DNA of 32,633 nt from an uncultured Balneolaceae bacterium (GTDB lineage: Bacteria > Bacteroidota > Rhodothermia > Balneolales > Balneolaceae): assembly GCA_913057825.1 (NCBI GenBank), contig CAJXOW010000040.1, positions 1-32,633 on the forward strand, read 5' to 3'. This document shows, piece after piece, positions 1-8,245 of the stretch. Position numbers and translations under genes: made by a program. Every line of letters begins with the position of its first letter. The first letter of the stretch is position 1. The notes under the pieces are model-generated. The model ran no database searches. It saw only the letters and a list, made by a program, of their open reading frames with translations, and had not been told where the DNA came from.

Positions 1-268
1 TTATCCGGAGGGCTGGAGAGCTACCATAGATGGAGAACATGCTCCGATATATAAAACAAATTATGTACTCAGAGGGATACAGATACCGGCAGGAAATCAC
101 ACCGTTACCTTCTCCTTTAATCCTGTATCCTACATATGGGGATCCCGCTTATCCTGGGTTGGGAATATTATACAATGGATTATAGGCTTGATTGCTCTTA
201 CCAAACTATATCGGGAAGGCCGCCTAACATTCCAGAATACTCAGGCCTCTTCCAACGATGAATCGTAA
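1..268 (+). CDS. C-terminal end of a YfhO-like multi-span membrane protein (partial, cut by the left edge)
   Basis: An open frame runs in from the left edge (codons from base 2) and stops at 266-268, leaving 88 residues. It begins YPEGWRATIDGEHAPIYKTN, continues with a beta-rich PAGNHTVTF-type stretch, and ends with one hydrophobic helix (WVGNIIQWIIGLIALTKLY) and a short polar tail. The pattern of a GW-A-IDG-APIY motif, then LRGIQIPAG, then a last membrane helix is typical of the C terminus of YfhO-family proteins. These are GT-C-like membrane proteins linked to surface glycan or lipoteichoic acid glycosylation. The stop overlaps the next gene's ATG by 11 bp, so the two are probably co-transcribed. 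Family assignment is from the tail only, because the catalytic N-terminal part is outside the window. Confidence 0.72.
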   Translation, partial: YPEGWRATIDGEHAPIYKTNYVLRGIQIPAGNHTVTFSFNPVSYIWGSRLSWVGNIIQWIIGLIALTKLYREGRLTFQNTQASSNDES

Positions 269-1535
269 TGTTCTAATAGTAACGTATTATTGGCCTCCAA
301 GTGGGGGATCTGGAGTGCAACGATTCTTGAAATTTTGCAAATATCTACCGGAATTCGGTGTGACCCCCTATGTACTAACGGTATCCAATCCTACTTATCC
401 CAGTCAGGACCCTAGCTTATCCAAGGAGGTCCCCGACCAGGTGAACGTATTCAAATCTTTCAGCCTGGAACCGTTTGATCTGTATGCGTTTCTAAAAAAC
501 GAGTCCAAGTCTGAAGTAGCTGCACCCACTGCTCCCCTTTCATCCGGTAGCATGGCTGCAAAAATTGCTTCCTGGATTAGAGCTAATGTTTTCGTTCCGG
601 ACGCCCGGGCAGGGTGGTTGGCTACAGCACGTCGTAAAGCATTAAATATAATGAAATCTAACGATATTGACTGTATAATCACCACTGGGCCTCCCCATTC
701 CACTCACTTTATTGGACGTTATATCCAAAAGAAATTAGGAGCATTCTGGATCGCCGATTTCCGAGATCCGTGGACCCAGATACATTACAATCAAATTTTA
801 CCCAGAACCCGATTTATTCGTTGGTTTGATAATACGCTTGAAAAGAACATATTACGGAATGCGGATGAGGTAATTGTAGTTTCTCCTACAATGGCACACG
901 TACAGAAAAGGATTTTTGAACGGAATTATCGTGTTATTACCAATGGATTTGACCCGGCTGACTTTCGTGGTGTTGGTTCTCATGATACTTCCCATAAAAA
1001 GTATGTAATAAGACATGTGGGACGTATAAATGAAGCTTCCGTTCCACATAGTTTTTTCGAAGCCTTGGGTAGATTGGAAGACCCTACAGTACTCAAAGTC
1101 GAATTCATTGGCAATGTGCATCACAAGGTCCAGGAATTTATTGATCAATATCATCTGCAGGATTGTGTGACCATTAAACCTTATATCCCGCACAATGAAG
1201 CTATAAAAGCCATGAAATCTGCAGATTTACTGTTGTTAGTTATACCGGATATTAAGGATAACGAGTTGATACTAACCGGAAAGTTATTTGACTATATCGG
1301 AGCCCAAAAACCCATAATGTATATTGGACCAAGTCAAGGTGATGCTGCAGAAGTAATCCGGGAGTTAAACCAGGGATATATATTTGGGCAGGGAGAAACA
1401 GACAAAATTCAAGCATTTCTGAGTTCTGAAAAAAAGGAGGATCTTGGTCTGACTTCAACCAAATTTGAGGCGCTTGAAAATCATCCGTATTCCCGCAAAA
1501 AACTCACGCAGCAACTCGTCGAATTGATCCCATGA
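258..1535 (+). CDS. GT4-like glycosyltransferase of the polysaccharide cluster
   Basis: The 425-residue protein opens with VLIVTYYWPPSGGSGVQRFL, the N-terminal Rossmann strand and glycine-rich loop of GT-B glycosyltransferases of the GT4/GT1 type (Glyco_trans_4-like N domain). The first half carries FIGRYIQKKLGAFWIADFRD, a conserved acceptor-side segment. The second half has a nucleotide-sugar-binding Rossmann domain with YVIRHVGRINEAS, VEFIGNV and a late LTGKLFDYIGAQKPIM segment, which matches the usual donor-binding acidic/KLFEY region. It should transfer a sugar from a nucleotide or lipid-linked donor to the growing glycan on the cytoplasmic face. It overlaps the YfhO-like gene by 11 bp and the next gene by 4 bp (ATGA), so it sits in an operon. 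The sugar specificity cannot be read from sequence. Confidence 0.88.
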   Translation: MNRNVLIVTYYWPPSGGSGVQRFLKFCKYLPEFGVTPYVLTVSNPTYPSQDPSLSKEVPDQVNVFKSFSLEPFDLYAFLKNESKSEVAAPTAPLSSGSMAAKIASWIRANVFVPDARAGWLATARRKALNIMKSNDIDCIITTGPPHSTHFIGRYIQKKLGAFWIADFRDPWTQIHYNQILPRTRFIRWFDNTLEKNILRNADEVIVVSPTMAHVQKRIFERNYRVITNGFDPADFRGVGSHDTSHKKYVIRHVGRINEASVPHSFFEALGRLEDPTVLKVEFIGNVHHKVQEFIDQYHLQDCVTIKPYIPHNEAIKAMKSADLLLLVIPDIKDNELILTGKLFDYIGAQKPIMYIGPSQGDAAEVIRELNQGYIFGQGETDKIQAFLSSEKKEDLGLTSTKFEALENHPYSRKKLTQQLVELIP

Positions 1536-2527
1536 GCGAACTTAGACCACATGAAACAGGTATATGTTTAATCGGTGGCACGGGCAGAAGTGGCACTACC
1601 GTTCTTAAACGAATATTGGCCAATCATCCCGATGCCACGGGGATGAGGGAGTATAGGATTACCATTGACCCAGACGGCATCGTTGATTTTTACAAATCTC
1701 TTAAAACACACTGGACTCCCTACCTGTTTGATCATAAGCTGAAGAAACTTCATAGCTTGTTGAAAGCATCAGCCAACAGTAATTCCCTGGCCAAATATTA
1801 TAGATATGCTTTACGTAAATCTGGCCTTTCAAAAAAGCTGTTAAAACTTGAATCCCGGTATACAGATATAGGTATCAACCAATATTGTCCACAATATTCG
1901 GACTATGTCAGTGACTTAATCACAAGCCTGCGGGAATTTAAATACAAAGGAACCTGGACTGGTCAGCACTTTGGTGAAAAAGCAGAAATATCTTACAGTT
2001 CGTACCCGGCGGATGATCAACTGGCCCAAAAACTGGGGACCTTTTACCGATTGGTAGCTACCTCCGTTGCAAAACGTGATCAAGCCACGCACTTTGTAGA
2101 TGATAATACCTGGAATATCCTGTATTTGCGTGAACTTCTTGAGATTATTCCCGATGCAAAGTTAGTACATATATACAGAGATCCCCGGGATGTAACAGCT
2201 TCTTATATAAAACAAAGCTGGGCTCCCTCCGATCCTGTCCAGGCAGCTCAATTTTGCAGTTCCATACTATCTAAATGGAAACAGATAAAGAATGAAATTT
2301 CCGATGAAGCCTATCATGAGGTATCGTTGGAAAAGCTGGTTGAAGAAACCGAAACGGTATTAAAAAAGATTACTGCTTTTTGGGGACTGTCGTGGAACGA
2401 AGCGCTGATGAAATTGGATTTATCGAAATCAAACAGAGGACGGTGGAAAAAAGATATCCCCTCTGTTAAGAAACAGAAGGTACAAGAAATATTATCTGAA
2501 CACCTCAAGGACTATGGGTATGAATGA
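1532..2527 (+). CDS. PAPS-dependent sulfotransferase (first of two)
   Basis: This 331-residue protein has the two signature elements of P-loop sulfotransferases. Residues about 13-27 contain LIGGTGRSGTTVLKR, the 5'-phosphosulfate-binding loop. Residues about 213-223 contain YRDPRDVTASY, the 3'-phosphate-binding motif with its Arg and the later Ser/Tyr. It should move a sulfo group from PAPS to a hydroxyl or amine on a glycan or lipid acceptor. It starts inside the stop of the upstream glycosyltransferase (ATGA overlap) and its own stop lies inside the next gene, so translation is probably coupled. It is cytoplasmic, with no signal peptide. A second, different sulfotransferase follows 2.9 kb downstream, which suggests two sulfation sites or two acceptors. 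The acceptor is unknown. Confidence 0.85.
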   Translation: MSELRPHETGICLIGGTGRSGTTVLKRILANHPDATGMREYRITIDPDGIVDFYKSLKTHWTPYLFDHKLKKLHSLLKASANSNSLAKYYRYALRKSGLSKKLLKLESRYTDIGINQYCPQYSDYVSDLITSLREFKYKGTWTGQHFGEKAEISYSSYPADDQLAQKLGTFYRLVATSVAKRDQATHFVDDNTWNILYLRELLEIIPDAKLVHIYRDPRDVTASYIKQSWAPSDPVQAAQFCSSILSKWKQIKNEISDEAYHEVSLEKLVEETETVLKKITAFWGLSWNEALMKLDLSKSNRGRWKKDIPSVKKQKVQEILSEHLKDYGYE

Positions 2528-4148
2528 TTTAGCAAATGGTGTTGTAAAAGGTGGCGAACTGGCTGCACCGCTTAACAAGGTTCAAATCAAGGTTTACAGT
2601 GGTGACAAACACCTAAAGCAAACATTCACAACCGGGGATGACGGTAAGTGGAAGCTATCCAACTTATCGGATAATGACCATATTATATTTTCAAAAAAGA
2701 ATTACCAGGATAAAACCTTTACGGCTTCTTCTCTTCCAAAAATTATACGGTTAATTCGCAATCAGCTCATAGGATACCAGGATAAATTATGGTTTAAAGC
2801 CGGAGAAAAAATTGCGGCATATGTGCACTCTGATCAACCATTTCAGGCGCATCTTTACCGTCATGGGTTTCAAAAAGAACTCATTCAAAAGATTGGCGAT
2901 TTCCCGAGCCATTTACAAATGTTGCCGGATGATCACTTCGTAGCAAAAGGACTCGGCTGGAAACCGACCTTTAGCTATACTGTCCCAAACCATGTGCCCA
3001 GCGGACTTTACAGCTTGTATTTATCCTCCGATGAACATGAGCCTTTTGCTATACCTTTTATAATATCACCAGACAAAAATGATTGGGGAAACTCCCCTTT
3101 ATTAATATTAGCCAGTACCAACAACTGGCAGTCCTATAATATATGGGGAGGGCGCAGCCGATACCGGAATTATGAAGAGGTGAGTACGAAGGATTTCATG
3201 AATGAACCCGGTATATTTACAGAAATTTTACAACAGGTGGGCCAAAAATTACCTCCGCGCCTCGTTTCCAATATAAGAGGAGCTCTTGGGCTTGAGAAAA
3301 AGGAACCGGAATGGAAATTTAAACGATTATCCATACGACGTCCATTTAGTAATTGTTCGCTGGAAGATTCTACACCTCTTAAACCCTATACCAATCATTT
3401 GGCCGGAGGGGAGTGGAGAGTACTAGCCTGGTTAGAAAGAGAAAATATTGATTACCAGGTAATTTCCGGTTATGAACTTCATCAACAACCGGAAATATTA
3501 GACCATTATAAAGGGATACTCCTCTCGACTCATTGTGAGTATTGGACAAAAAAAATGTACCGATCTGTCAAGGAGTTTCATCAAGAACATGGCTTATCCA
3601 TATACAACATATCCGGTAACACACTTTATCGAGAAATTGATTTTTATGAAGATGGGTCTCACCGCTGTACCAGTCTAAAGTTCAAAGACAGTGTTGAAGA
3701 TGAAACTCAATTGATCGGCGTTCGATTCAGCCTGGCTGACTACGGCACCTGTGCTCCCTATAAAATAACCAAACCCTCTCACTGGGTTTTTGATGACATT
3801 CCGATTCATAAAAGATCCGAAACATTCGGTCACCTTTCCTTAAATCAAAACACCCACAAGCACAGCAATCGATATGATCCGGGGCGTCCCGGTGTAGAAT
3901 TTGGTCTTCGAGGCTCAGGAGCCTCCGGTTGGGAAACGGATAAACTATCCAAGAATGCTCCAGCAGACTTTACAGTAGTTGCCAGAGGACAAAACCCCTG
4001 GGGTGGAGCTGAAATGGTAGTACGAGAACCGGAAGGCAACAGGGGCGCTGTATTTTCGGTATCTTCCATTACATTTGGCGGGGCTTTATTAATCGACGAG
4101 GTATGTTCACAGATAGTACACAATGCTCTAAGTAAATATGTACTATAA
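2514..4148 (+). CDS. N,N-dimethylformamidase large-subunit-like protein with an N-terminal Ig/CnaB-like domain
   Basis: The protein is 544 residues from the ATG at 2514, or 542 from the ATG at 2520. Residues about 1-75 look like a small beta-sandwich of the carboxypeptidase-regulatory/CnaB type (GVVKGGELAAPLNKVQIKVY, then GDDGKWKLSNL). The rest resembles the C-terminal domain of the dimethylformamidase beta subunit: ASTNNWQSYNIWGGRSRYRN, then HCEYWTKKMYRSV near residue 340, then ADYGTCAPYK. The HxEYW segment resembles a tyrosine-containing stretch seen in that family, where Tyr and Glu residues hold iron. No signal peptide is visible. It overlaps the sulfotransferase by 14 bp and the next gene begins 3 bp after its stop. 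The true substrate is unknown. An amide bond such as an N-acyl group on a sugar is plausible from context, and dimethylformamide itself is unlikely here. Confidence 0.72.
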   Translation: MGMNDLANGVVKGGELAAPLNKVQIKVYSGDKHLKQTFTTGDDGKWKLSNLSDNDHIIFSKKNYQDKTFTASSLPKIIRLIRNQLIGYQDKLWFKAGEKIAAYVHSDQPFQAHLYRHGFQKELIQKIGDFPSHLQMLPDDHFVAKGLGWKPTFSYTVPNHVPSGLYSLYLSSDEHEPFAIPFIISPDKNDWGNSPLLILASTNNWQSYNIWGGRSRYRNYEEVSTKDFMNEPGIFTEILQQVGQKLPPRLVSNIRGALGLEKKEPEWKFKRLSIRRPFSNCSLEDSTPLKPYTNHLAGGEWRVLAWLERENIDYQVISGYELHQQPEILDHYKGILLSTHCEYWTKKMYRSVKEFHQEHGLSIYNISGNTLYREIDFYEDGSHRCTSLKFKDSVEDETQLIGVRFSLADYGTCAPYKITKPSHWVFDDIPIHKRSETFGHLSLNQNTHKHSNRYDPGRPGVEFGLRGSGASGWETDKLSKNAPADFTVVARGQNPWGGAEMVVREPEGNRGAVFSVSSITFGGALLIDEVCSQIVHNALSKYVL

Positions 4149-4151
4149 TCA

Positions 4152-5414
4152 ATGTTTACATTTGGATATAGTGAAATAGATATCACCCCTCAAGATCCCA
4201 TTGTATTGGGAGCTTATCATCGATATCGGGGTCAAAACAGGGCGACCGAACAGGTACTTGAACCGCTGAAAGCGACGATCTTCTACTTTAAAGATCAACA
4301 AGGTTCTCGCAGTATATTACTTTCTCTGGATTTAATATGGGTCTCGGAACAATTAACAGATTGGGTCGCTGAATGGTGCCGGGACCTTTATGGAATTGAA
4401 AAAGATAACATATTGATAACGGCTACGCATTCACACTCCACACCTCAGATACACCCGAGAATAACAAATCACGGGAATATTGATGAGCACTATATTAATA
4501 AATTATTCAATTGTGTGAAGAAGGGCATTAAACGTGCCATTTCCGAGACTACCCCAGCCTCTCTCACACATTTTTCTGTGCCCATTAATACCCTTCCCAT
4601 TTGCAACCGGGTGAGTTTTGGGCGAAATCCATTTACCTTTGAGCAAGTTGGATTTTTAGCTCCCAATCCGTCCCGTCCCATCGATCAGGTAATTCGAGTC
4701 TCTTTAATATACCGCCCAGAGGTAGATACACCCATTGCAGTTCTCCTTAATATGGCTGTCCATCCTGTATTTAATAAGAAAAACCGTGTATCTTCGGATT
4801 ATCCCGGCACCGTCAGAAAAAAATTAAAATCCCATTTTGGCAAAGATTGCCCAATAGCATTTCTACAAGGTTTTTCTGGTGACATCAAACCGTGTTATAC
4901 AGCTCCTTTTAGCAAACAAAGGCTGGTTAATATATTGTTGAGAAGTTCGCTGCGACCTCCGTTTAAGCGAGACATTTATTCAAATCTGGAAACATTCGCC
5001 CAACAAACGACGAACCTGATAATGCAGGGTTATTATAAAAATACCAATCATGAAACAGTCAGCCCTGATTTGAATAATCAATACAAAAAGCAATCAGAAA
5101 ATCTTTTTAATGATAAGAAACTTCAGTTAAACGTTAGCCGTTTCGACCTGCCTGAAGGCCCCTCATTAATTGGCATAAACGGTGAAGTATTTGCACATTA
5201 CTTGGAAGATATAAGGGAGCTGAATCTTCAGCGCCCGGCCTGGCCGGTTGCCTATGCAAATGGCATGCTGGGTTATTTACCCGATCCAGATATGTTAGAA
5301 AAGCAAACGGGTTATGAATATCACAGTTGGAGAATGTTTAATTTGCCCCGGGCATTCACTCCCTCACTTAGCAAGAAACTTGAGAAGAGCATTAAGTCCT
5401 TGGAGCACAGCTGA
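4152..5414 (+). CDS. Neutral/alkaline ceramidase-like amidase, short form
   Basis: The 420-residue protein starts with FTFGYSEIDITPQDPIVLGA, the characteristic opening of the neutral ceramidase N-terminal domain (GxxxxDITP). It keeps the metal-binding histidine motif ITATHSHSTPQIHP near residue 100, AVHPVF near residue 200, and a GFSGDIKP motif near residue 240 that corresponds to the catalytic-loop region. Classical neutral ceramidases are about 650-750 residues with a C-terminal beta-sandwich domain; that domain is missing here. No signal peptide is visible, so it is probably cytoplasmic, unlike secreted ceramidases. It lies 3 bp behind the dimethylformamidase-like gene. The two amide-hydrolase-like genes are therefore translated together and may act on the same N-acyl sugar or lipid intermediate, which is an inference. 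Confidence 0.8.
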   Translation: MFTFGYSEIDITPQDPIVLGAYHRYRGQNRATEQVLEPLKATIFYFKDQQGSRSILLSLDLIWVSEQLTDWVAEWCRDLYGIEKDNILITATHSHSTPQIHPRITNHGNIDEHYINKLFNCVKKGIKRAISETTPASLTHFSVPINTLPICNRVSFGRNPFTFEQVGFLAPNPSRPIDQVIRVSLIYRPEVDTPIAVLLNMAVHPVFNKKNRVSSDYPGTVRKKLKSHFGKDCPIAFLQGFSGDIKPCYTAPFSKQRLVNILLRSSLRPPFKRDIYSNLETFAQQTTNLIMQGYYKNTNHETVSPDLNNQYKKQSENLFNDKKLQLNVSRFDLPEGPSLIGINGEVFAHYLEDIRELNLQRPAWPVAYANGMLGYLPDPDMLEKQTGYEYHSWRMFNLPRAFTPSLSKKLEKSIKSLEHS

Positions 5415-5460
5415 GACAACCGAACAATTTTATACTCATTACTTACATTATCAGCCTAGT

Positions 5461-6414
5461 ATGCGAAAGGCCATACCCAAAATTTTTAGAAAAATCCTAT
5501 ATAGAGGATATGTCCGACTAAATCATTTAATCGGTTTCACGGAAAAATTTGGGATCAAAAATCCTGACGCTCCTTTGCCATTTAAACCTGTATTTATTAT
5601 AGGTCCACCGCGCACGGGAAGCACCTTATTATATCAGTGTTTAACCACACGCTATAAATTTGCCTATTTATCCAATTTACACTGTTTAATGTTTGGAGCT
5701 CCCTGGTTAGTTGAATACTTAACGCACCCTTCCGAACACTATCCGGGGTCTAATTTTTCTTCGGATCACGGCTCAACCCGTGGCTTATATAGTCCCAGCG
5801 AATGTGGGGAATTTTGGTACCGTTTTTTTCGGCGTCATCCCCAATATATTCCGACTGAGGAAGCCGACTCGAATAATATGAAAAAAATGAGATATGCATT
5901 TCACGCGCTCCTTAAAGCCGGTCAGAAACCCTATATTTTCAAGAATCTTCCGTGTGCACTTCGTATAGGGCCTCTTCATCAAACACTTCCGGAGAGTGTT
6001 TTTATCGTCATAAATCGGGACGAACTGGATACAGCTCAATCCATCTTATTATCCAGAGAAAAAAAGTTTGGTGACTATTCAACATGGTATTCCCTGGAAC
6101 CCCCTGAGATTAAAGCACTGAAAAAAGAACCAATCCACATACAGGCCACAGAACAGGTTCGATCCATTTATAAATTAATTAAGCGGTACGAAGATACGAT
6201 AGGTTCTGAATATTTTCATCATGTTTCTTATCAAGATCTTTGCCGCGATCCAGAGCAAACCTGTCAAAATATCCGGGATTTCCTTCGGGACCACCAGATA
6301 AATTTGGCAGACCGATACGAACTTCCCGAATACTTTCAAGCGCAGAGTAAAACACAAAAAGTTAATGAGTCTTTATATCAGCAAATGAAATTCTATGCTG
6401 ATAAAACCAAATAA
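5461..6414 (+). CDS. Sulfotransferase family protein (second of two)
   Basis: The frame is open from 5314, but that would overlap the ceramidase-like gene by about 100 bp. The ATG at 5461 gives a 317-residue protein and a more natural 46 bp spacing, so I chose it. Residues about 43-57 hold VFIIGPPRTGSTLLY, a PAPS 5'-phosphosulfate loop. VFIVINRDELDTAQS in the middle is the degenerate 3'-phosphate region (RD kept, later residues altered). The C-terminal half has FHHVSYQDLCRDPEQT, the common YEDLxxDPE segment of bacterial sulfotransferases. It differs clearly from the first sulfotransferase, so it is not a recent duplicate. It is likely to sulfate the polysaccharide or a lipid-linked precursor. 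The upstream region has no clear Shine-Dalgarno, so the start remains uncertain. Confidence 0.8.
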   Translation: MRKAIPKIFRKILYRGYVRLNHLIGFTEKFGIKNPDAPLPFKPVFIIGPPRTGSTLLYQCLTTRYKFAYLSNLHCLMFGAPWLVEYLTHPSEHYPGSNFSSDHGSTRGLYSPSECGEFWYRFFRRHPQYIPTEEADSNNMKKMRYAFHALLKAGQKPYIFKNLPCALRIGPLHQTLPESVFIVINRDELDTAQSILLSREKKFGDYSTWYSLEPPEIKALKKEPIHIQATEQVRSIYKLIKRYEDTIGSEYFHHVSYQDLCRDPEQTCQNIRDFLRDHQINLADRYELPEYFQAQSKTQKVNESLYQQMKFYADKTK

Positions 6415-6426
6415 ATAATATTCAAA

Positions 6427-7365
6427 ATGAGTGTATCCGAACACACTTACTGCATTTTCCAGCAACCCTGGTGGCTTGAAGCGGTCGCCCCGGGTGAATG
6501 GGATGAAGTGATATTAAAAAAAGGGGGGCAAATAGAGGCCCGGTTACCTTATATTAAAAAGAAAAAATGGGGTTTAACTTTTTCGTTCATGCCTCCATTT
6601 ACCCAGGTTTTGGGACCTTGGATTCAACCTCTTGAAGGCAAATACGCATCACGTCTTTCCAGAGAAAGAAAGATTTTGAAAAAACTTGCCGAAAGGCTTC
6701 CTTCCTTTGATTACTTTGATCAGGGGTTTCACTACAATATTACTAACTGGCTCCCCTTATATTGGCAAGGGTATGAGCAAACGACCCGATATACATATGT
6801 GCTAAACCAGATAGATGATTTTGAATATATATGGGGTGAATTAAAAGGAAACATAAGACGTGAAATAAAAAAGGCCAGGGATAACTTGGCCATTACAACC
6901 GACCTTGGAATTCATGAACTTTGGCGTTTGCATCAATTAACATTTGAAAGACAAAATACGAGACCAACCCACTCCTTTGAGACTTTTAAAAGGCTCCATC
7001 AGGCCTGCTCAGATCGAAATGCCGGACAAAGTTTCTTTGCTGTCGATGACCGTCAGCGGACTCATGCAGCCGTATATATCATATGGGACCACCATTCAGC
7101 TTATTATCTTATGGGAGGTGCAGATCCTGAATTGCGCAATAGTGGTGCCTCCAGTCTTCTTATGTGGAAAGCAATTAAATTTGCATCCGATAAAACCCAA
7201 TGCTTTGACTTTGAAGGATCCATGATTGAATCCATTGAGCGCTTTTTTCGCGGTTTCGGGGCACGACAAAAGAGGTATTTTCGAATAACCGGATTTAGTA
7301 AAAAAGGAAAGCTATTAAATTTGGGGCGTGAATTTTTGCGAACCTTATTGAGTCGAAACAACTAA
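6427..7365 (+). CDS. FemAB/GNAT-fold acyl- or aminoacyl-transferase
   Basis: The 312-residue protein has the double-GNAT layout of FemAB-like proteins. An N-terminal half begins FQQPWWLEAVAPGEWDEVIL, the common 'xxWLExxxxxxW' entry, followed by a PPFTQVLGPW loop. A basic helix NIRREIKKARDNL sits near residue 140. The C-terminal half holds AAVYIIWDHHSAYYLMGGAD and a SSLLMWKAIKFA helix, and ends FDFEGSMIESIERFFRGFGA, the GxxxxxFKxGFGA-type motif of FemAB enzymes. Members add amino acids or acyl groups to peptidoglycan precursors or exopolysaccharide. Here, between a sulfotransferase (12 bp upstream) and a ComA-like gene, an amide or ester substituent on the glycan is the best guess. The donor is unknown. 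Confidence 0.78.
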   Translation: MSVSEHTYCIFQQPWWLEAVAPGEWDEVILKKGGQIEARLPYIKKKKWGLTFSFMPPFTQVLGPWIQPLEGKYASRLSRERKILKKLAERLPSFDYFDQGFHYNITNWLPLYWQGYEQTTRYTYVLNQIDDFEYIWGELKGNIRREIKKARDNLAITTDLGIHELWRLHQLTFERQNTRPTHSFETFKRLHQACSDRNAGQSFFAVDDRQRTHAAVYIIWDHHSAYYLMGGADPELRNSGASSLLMWKAIKFASDKTQCFDFEGSMIESIERFFRGFGARQKRYFRITGFSKKGKLLNLGREFLRTLLSRNN

Positions 7366-7472
7366 AAAACATGATTACCCATGGAGAACCCAATAAAATT
7401 ATTTAAGTTTAAGACTTTTAAAATCTTTATTTAAACATTGCAAGTTAACAGTCATTTTTAACACCCGTTACC

Positions 7473-8228
7473 ATGTGTGCACTTACTCTTCCAGATAGAA
7501 CTACCAAACCGAGAAGTTACGGCATAACGTCCATCCAGGACAAGGGATTGAATACCGGTGAATTAGAAAATATTCTGAAAGATTTTCATCCTTTTGTCGA
7601 TATCGCAAAGATGAGTATAGGTACTGCATATCTCACACCCAGAATTGAAGAGAAACTTAAGCTTTATCAACAATATGATGTAATAGTATATTTTGGGGGT
7701 ACTTTATTTGAAAAATATTATTATCAAAATAAACTCGAAGAATACCTTAATTACCTGAAAACCCATAACATTAAGTGGATAGAGGTCTCCAACGGCACTA
7801 CTGATATTAGTTTAGACGAACGAACTGAATTGATTCAAGATTTATCCGATAATTTTAACATTTTGGCTGAAGTCGGTTGCAAAGATTCTCATGTGAACCT
7901 TCCACCTTCAGAGTGGATGAAAGAAATCCAATCACTAATAGAAGCAGGCGCTAACTTCGTAATCACAGAAGGCAGAGGTTCCGGAACTGCAGGTATTTAT
8001 AATGAGAATGGCACGATTCGGACCGACTTGATATCGGATATCATATCAAAAATAGATACAAAAAAGTTGATTTTTGAAACACCGAAATCAAAACATCAAA
8101 ATTACATGATTAATCATGTAGGGACGAATGTTAATCTTGGTAATATCTTACCCCACGATGTACTCTTAGTGGAAACACAACGCGTCGGCTTACGTAACGA
8201 GACCTTCTTTTTAGGCCAGAACGATTAA
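7473..8228 (+). CDS. comA: Phosphosulfolactate synthase (ComA-like)
   Basis: The 251-residue protein matches the ComA family along its length. It has FVDIAKMSIGTAYL near residue 43, DVIVYFGGTLFEKYY near residue 70, KWIEVSNGTTDISLDERTEL near residue 105, LAEVGCK near residue 131, a GANFVITEGRGSG segment near residue 160, then LIFETPKSKH and a final VNLGNI...VLLVETQRVGLRNETF. ComA adds sulfite to phosphoenolpyruvate to give (R)-2-phospho-3-sulfolactate, the first step of coenzyme M biosynthesis in methanogens. A homologue makes sulfolactate in Bacillus spores. No ComB phosphatase or ComC dehydrogenase is visible in the window, so coenzyme M is an unlikely product. The gene leads the ATP-grasp and AsnB-like pair, which suggests the sulfolactate is activated or conjugated. 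The 107 bp gap in front is AT-rich and may hold a promoter. Confidence 0.87.
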   Translation: MCALTLPDRTTKPRSYGITSIQDKGLNTGELENILKDFHPFVDIAKMSIGTAYLTPRIEEKLKLYQQYDVIVYFGGTLFEKYYYQNKLEEYLNYLKTHNIKWIEVSNGTTDISLDERTELIQDLSDNFNILAEVGCKDSHVNLPPSEWMKEIQSLIEAGANFVITEGRGSGTAGIYNENGTIRTDLISDIISKIDTKKLIFETPKSKHQNYMINHVGTNVNLGNILPHDVLLVETQRVGLRNETFFLGQND

Positions 8229-8245
8229 AGAAAAGTTTCAACTTA

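Noticed and set aside
5314..5460. Longer start for the second sulfotransferase
   Set aside because: It would overlap the ceramidase-like gene by about 100 bp in another frame. The family-like sequence begins after the ATG at 5461.
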